DNA from: Maritimibacter harenae
GTDB taxonomy: Bacteria > Pseudomonadota > Alphaproteobacteria > Rhodobacterales > Rhodobacteraceae
DNA: 64,000 nucleotides
Direction: 5' to 3'
Assembly (NCBI RefSeq): GCF_009882975.1
Contig: NZ_WTUX01000002.1
Coordinates: forward strand, 130,489 to 194,488
This document shows positions 61,821-64,000 of this stretch, piece by piece; position 1 is the stretch's first letter, and each line of letters begins with the position of its first letter. The notes beneath the pieces are model-generated. The model worked only from the letters and a program-made list of their open reading frames with translations, did not search any database and was not told where the DNA came from. The position numbers and the translations under genes are program-made.

Positions 61821-64000
61821 ATGACGATACGTTTCTTCTCGGACAAGAATCGCCCGGTGCACATGGGGCCCTTCCCGCTGGAACGGCTCGCGCGCGGATC
61901 GATGCCGCCGCTGGCCGGTGTGCCCGCCTACCGCCCGCTCGATTTCCGGCGCCCGGACATGCCCGCCTCGATCGTGAACGCGATGGGTGAATACCAGGCG
62001 ATGATGGACGCGATCCGCGACGGGCTGGTGAACAAGACGCGCGCGGAATGCCCCGAAGACCCGCAGGAACGGTCCAATCACCTCAAGGCGTTCGGCTACT
62101 TCTCGGATGCCGCGATGGTGGGCGTCGGCCCGTTGCCCCAAGCCGCGCTTCTGTCCGAGCCGCGCATCAACCCCGACATCGAGCGGTTGGCCCATGACCT
62201 GCGCACGCGCCAGACCAAGACGCTCGCCTCCGGCATCGACATGATCATGGCCGACCTCAAGGAGTCGATGGAAGCGCCGCCCACGACCATCGCGGGCCAC
62301 AAGCATTCCATCGTGTTCCTCTACGACTACCCGCGTGACCCGCGCGAAGGGGAGCGCGGGTGCGAGTGGCTCGACGACGCGCAGGCGCACCGGGCCTGTC
62401 TGCGCGCCACGGAGACGGCGGTGGTCATCGCGAACTACATCCGTCTCCTGGGGTGGGACGCGAAGGCGCATACGGCGACCTGCACCGACGTTGACCTCAA
62501 TGTGCTGACGGTGGGGGCGGGCCTCGCCACCGTCGAGGATGGGCGGCTCCAGGCGCCCTACGTGGGCGACCGGTTCGGGGTCGCGGTGGTCACGACGGAT
62601 TTCGACCTGGCCGAGGACGGGCCGCTCCTGCCCGCAGCACAGCAACCGGCGTTTCGCACCAAGGGGCCGGCGTGGTGGCTGGGGGCGGGGTTCCGCCGTT
62701 CGGCGCTGAACGGCGATCCCTACGCGCGGCGCGACTTCGCGGACGGGCCGCACCCGTTCGAAACGCTCAAGCGCGTGGAGACGCCGACGACCTATATTGA
62801 CGAGCCCAACGTCGCACGCGTGCCGAAGCGCACCGACATGTTCGCGCGCGCCCAGTTCGGCGACATGGGGAAGGCGACGCAGGACGGGGCCAAGGGCGGG
62901 CACTATGCGCGCAAGGCCGCGCCCTCGATGGCGCAACGCCGGATGCTGGGGGCGTTCGTGCTCCTGCAGGACGGCGAGCCTTCCGACGGGCCGCGCCCCA
63001 CGGACGAGGCGCGCAACGCCGCCAACATCAAGGCGGCGAGCTACTTCCTCGGGATCGACGCGGTGGGCATCAGCCGCTGCCCGGACTGGACGTGGTATTC
63101 CCACGATGCGACCGGGGCCGAGCTCGACCCGCCGCACGACCAGGCGATCAGCATGATCATCGACCAGGGTTACGAGACGATGGAGGGGGCGAGCGGCGAC
63201 GACTGGATCAGCGTGGCGCAATCCATGCGTGCCTACCTTCGCTTCTCTCTGCTGGGTGGCGTCATCGCGCGCCAGATCCGCAACCTGGGCTACTCGGCCA
63301 AGGCGCACACGGTGCTCGACGGCGAGGTGCTGCAACCGCCGCTCCTCCTGCTGTCGGGTCTGGGCGAGGTGAGCCGGATCGGCGAGGTGATCCTGAACCC
63401 CTTCCTGGGCCCGCGCCTCAAGTCCGGGGTGGTGACGACCGACATGCCGATGGCGCACGACAAGCCCATCGACTTCGGCATGCAGGCGTTCTGCGAATCC
63501 TGCAACAAATGCGCGCGCGAATGTCCCTCGGGCGCGATCACCGCCGGGCCCAAGCTCATGTTCAACGGCTACGAGATCTGGAAATCCGATAGCCAGAAAT
63601 GCGCGACATACCGGATCACGACCGAGGGCGGGGCGATGTGCGGGCGCTGCATGAAGACCTGTCCGTGGAACCTCGAGGGGCTCTTCGCCGAGAAGCCCTT
63701 CCGCTGGGCCGCCATGAACTTCCCCAAGGCCGCGCCACTCCTGGCCAGGCTCGACGACAAGGTCGACAACGGCGGGCTCAACCCGGTGAAGAAATGGTGG
63801 TGGGACATCGAGCTCTACGAGGACGGGGGCTACCGCCCGGCGCGCCACCCGGTGAACATGCGCGACCTTCAGACCGACCTCGAGCTCAGGTACGAGGACC
63901 AGACGCTCGCCGTCTATCCCGCCAACCTGGCCCCGCATCCCTGGCCCTATCCGTTCCCGATGGACCGTGAGGCAGGGATCGAGGCCTACCAGGCGCTGGT
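61821..64000 (+). CDS. Reductive dehalogenase-like corrinoid/Fe-S protein (cut by window end)
   Basis: The frame is open from ATG 61821 to the window end (726 codons). Two ferredoxin-type clusters are present: Cys558, 561, 564, 568 (CESCNKCARECP) and Cys594, 607, 610, 614 (CGRCMKTCP), as in PF13486 reductive dehalogenases. Upstream lies a B12-binding-like domain with Tyr426 (DWTWYSHD) and Lys494 (GYSAKAHT), probably the counterparts of the catalytic Tyr/Lys of NpRdhA. No Tat or Sec signal is seen, so it resembles the cytoplasmic, oxygen-tolerant type known from Nitratireductor and Comamonas. A C-terminal flavin/ferredoxin reductase fusion, present in some of these, may lie beyond the window. 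Confidence 0.85.
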   Translation, partial: MTIRFFSDKNRPVHMGPFPLERLARGSMPPLAGVPAYRPLDFRRPDMPASIVNAMGEYQAMMDAIRDGLVNKTRAECPEDPQERSNHLKAFGYFSDAAMVGVGPLPQAALLSEPRINPDIERLAHDLRTRQTKTLASGIDMIMADLKESMEAPPTTIAGHKHSIVFLYDYPRDPREGERGCEWLDDAQAHRACLRATETAVVIANYIRLLGWDAKAHTATCTDVDLNVLTVGAGLATVEDGRLQAPYVGDRFGVAVVTTDFDLAEDGPLLPAAQQPAFRTKGPAWWLGAGFRRSALNGDPYARRDFADGPHPFETLKRVETPTTYIDEPNVARVPKRTDMFARAQFGDMGKATQDGAKGGHYARKAAPSMAQRRMLGAFVLLQDGEPSDGPRPTDEARNAANIKAASYFLGIDAVGISRCPDWTWYSHDATGAELDPPHDQAISMIIDQGYETMEGASGDDWISVAQSMRAYLRFSLLGGVIARQIRNLGYSAKAHTVLDGEVLQPPLLLLSGLGEVSRIGEVILNPFLGPRLKSGVVTTDMPMAHDKPIDFGMQAFCESCNKCARECPSGAITAGPKLMFNGYEIWKSDSQKCATYRITTEGGAMCGRCMKTCPWNLEGLFAEKPFRWAAMNFPKAAPLLARLDDKVDNGGLNPVKKWWWDIELYEDGGYRPARHPVNMRDLQTDLELRYEDQTLAVYPANLAPHPWPYPFPMDREAGIEAYQAL

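Noticed and set aside
61494-63938. Long minus-strand frame opposite the reductive-dehalogenase-like gene
   Set aside because: The plus strand has two ferredoxin motifs and family signatures, so the opposite frame is an artefact of codon bias.

Overview
The window looks like chromosomal or megaplasmid DNA of an alphaproteobacterium of the Roseobacter/Rhodobacter group (Rhodobacterales). The reasons are the high G+C content, many TRAP and ABC uptake systems, AGGGAGGA-type ribosome binding sites, tightly overlapping stop/start codons (ATGA, TGATG), a polyol (smo/mtlK/xylB) operon in the Rhodobacter sphaeroides arrangement and a napEFDABC operon. This is inferred from gene content; no rRNA or other phylogenetic marker is present.

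Layout. (1) 1-1562: end of an L-rhamnose operon (rhaU partial, rhaK). (2) 1570-8594: minus-strand operon with a TRAP transporter, a VOC protein, a RuBisCO-like protein and a four-carbon acid-sugar kinase, plus a divergent LacI regulator; it resembles the known apionate/oxo-isoapionate decarboxylation modules. (3) 8670-17083: LacI regulator, complete ABC sugar transporter, GH91 and GH32 enzymes, probably a difructose-anhydride/fructan uptake and hydrolysis locus with two clear operators. (4) 17094-26364: MarR regulator, two cysteine-poor proteins related to 2-hydroxyacyl-CoA dehydratases, a CaiB-type CoA-transferase, a TRAP transporter and two cytochromes P450, a catabolic locus I cannot match to a described pathway. 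(5) 26387-30834: outer-membrane protein, LuxR regulator, CsgH-like chaperone and two curlin-like amyloid subunits. (6) 31277-36654: periplasmic nitrate reductase and an Fnr-type regulator. (7) 36760-45970: xylulokinase, LacI regulator and sorbitol/mannitol/arabitol operon. (8) 46117-49668: M23-like membrane protein, LOG-family protein fused to what looks like the first codons of an ATP synthase beta gene, and a beta-CASP metallo-hydrolase. (9) 49748-56998: beta-keto-acid cleavage enzyme, class III aminotransferase, RpiR regulator, TAXI-type TRAP transporter and UspA protein. (10) 56995-61393: Lrp regulator, ThDP enzyme, subtilisin-like autotransporter. (11) 61821-64000: a reductive dehalogenase-like corrinoid/Fe-S protein cut by the window end.

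The genes form self-contained modules, each typically with a transporter, enzymes and its own regulator (three LacI, MarR, RpiR, Lrp, LuxR, Fnr). I see no insertion sequence, integrase, tRNA, rRNA, CRISPR array or replication origin. The strongest candidates for new biology are the P450/HgdB-like/CoA-transferase locus, the GH91/GH32/ABC locus, the reductive dehalogenase-like gene and the apparent scar of a lost N-type ATPase operon.
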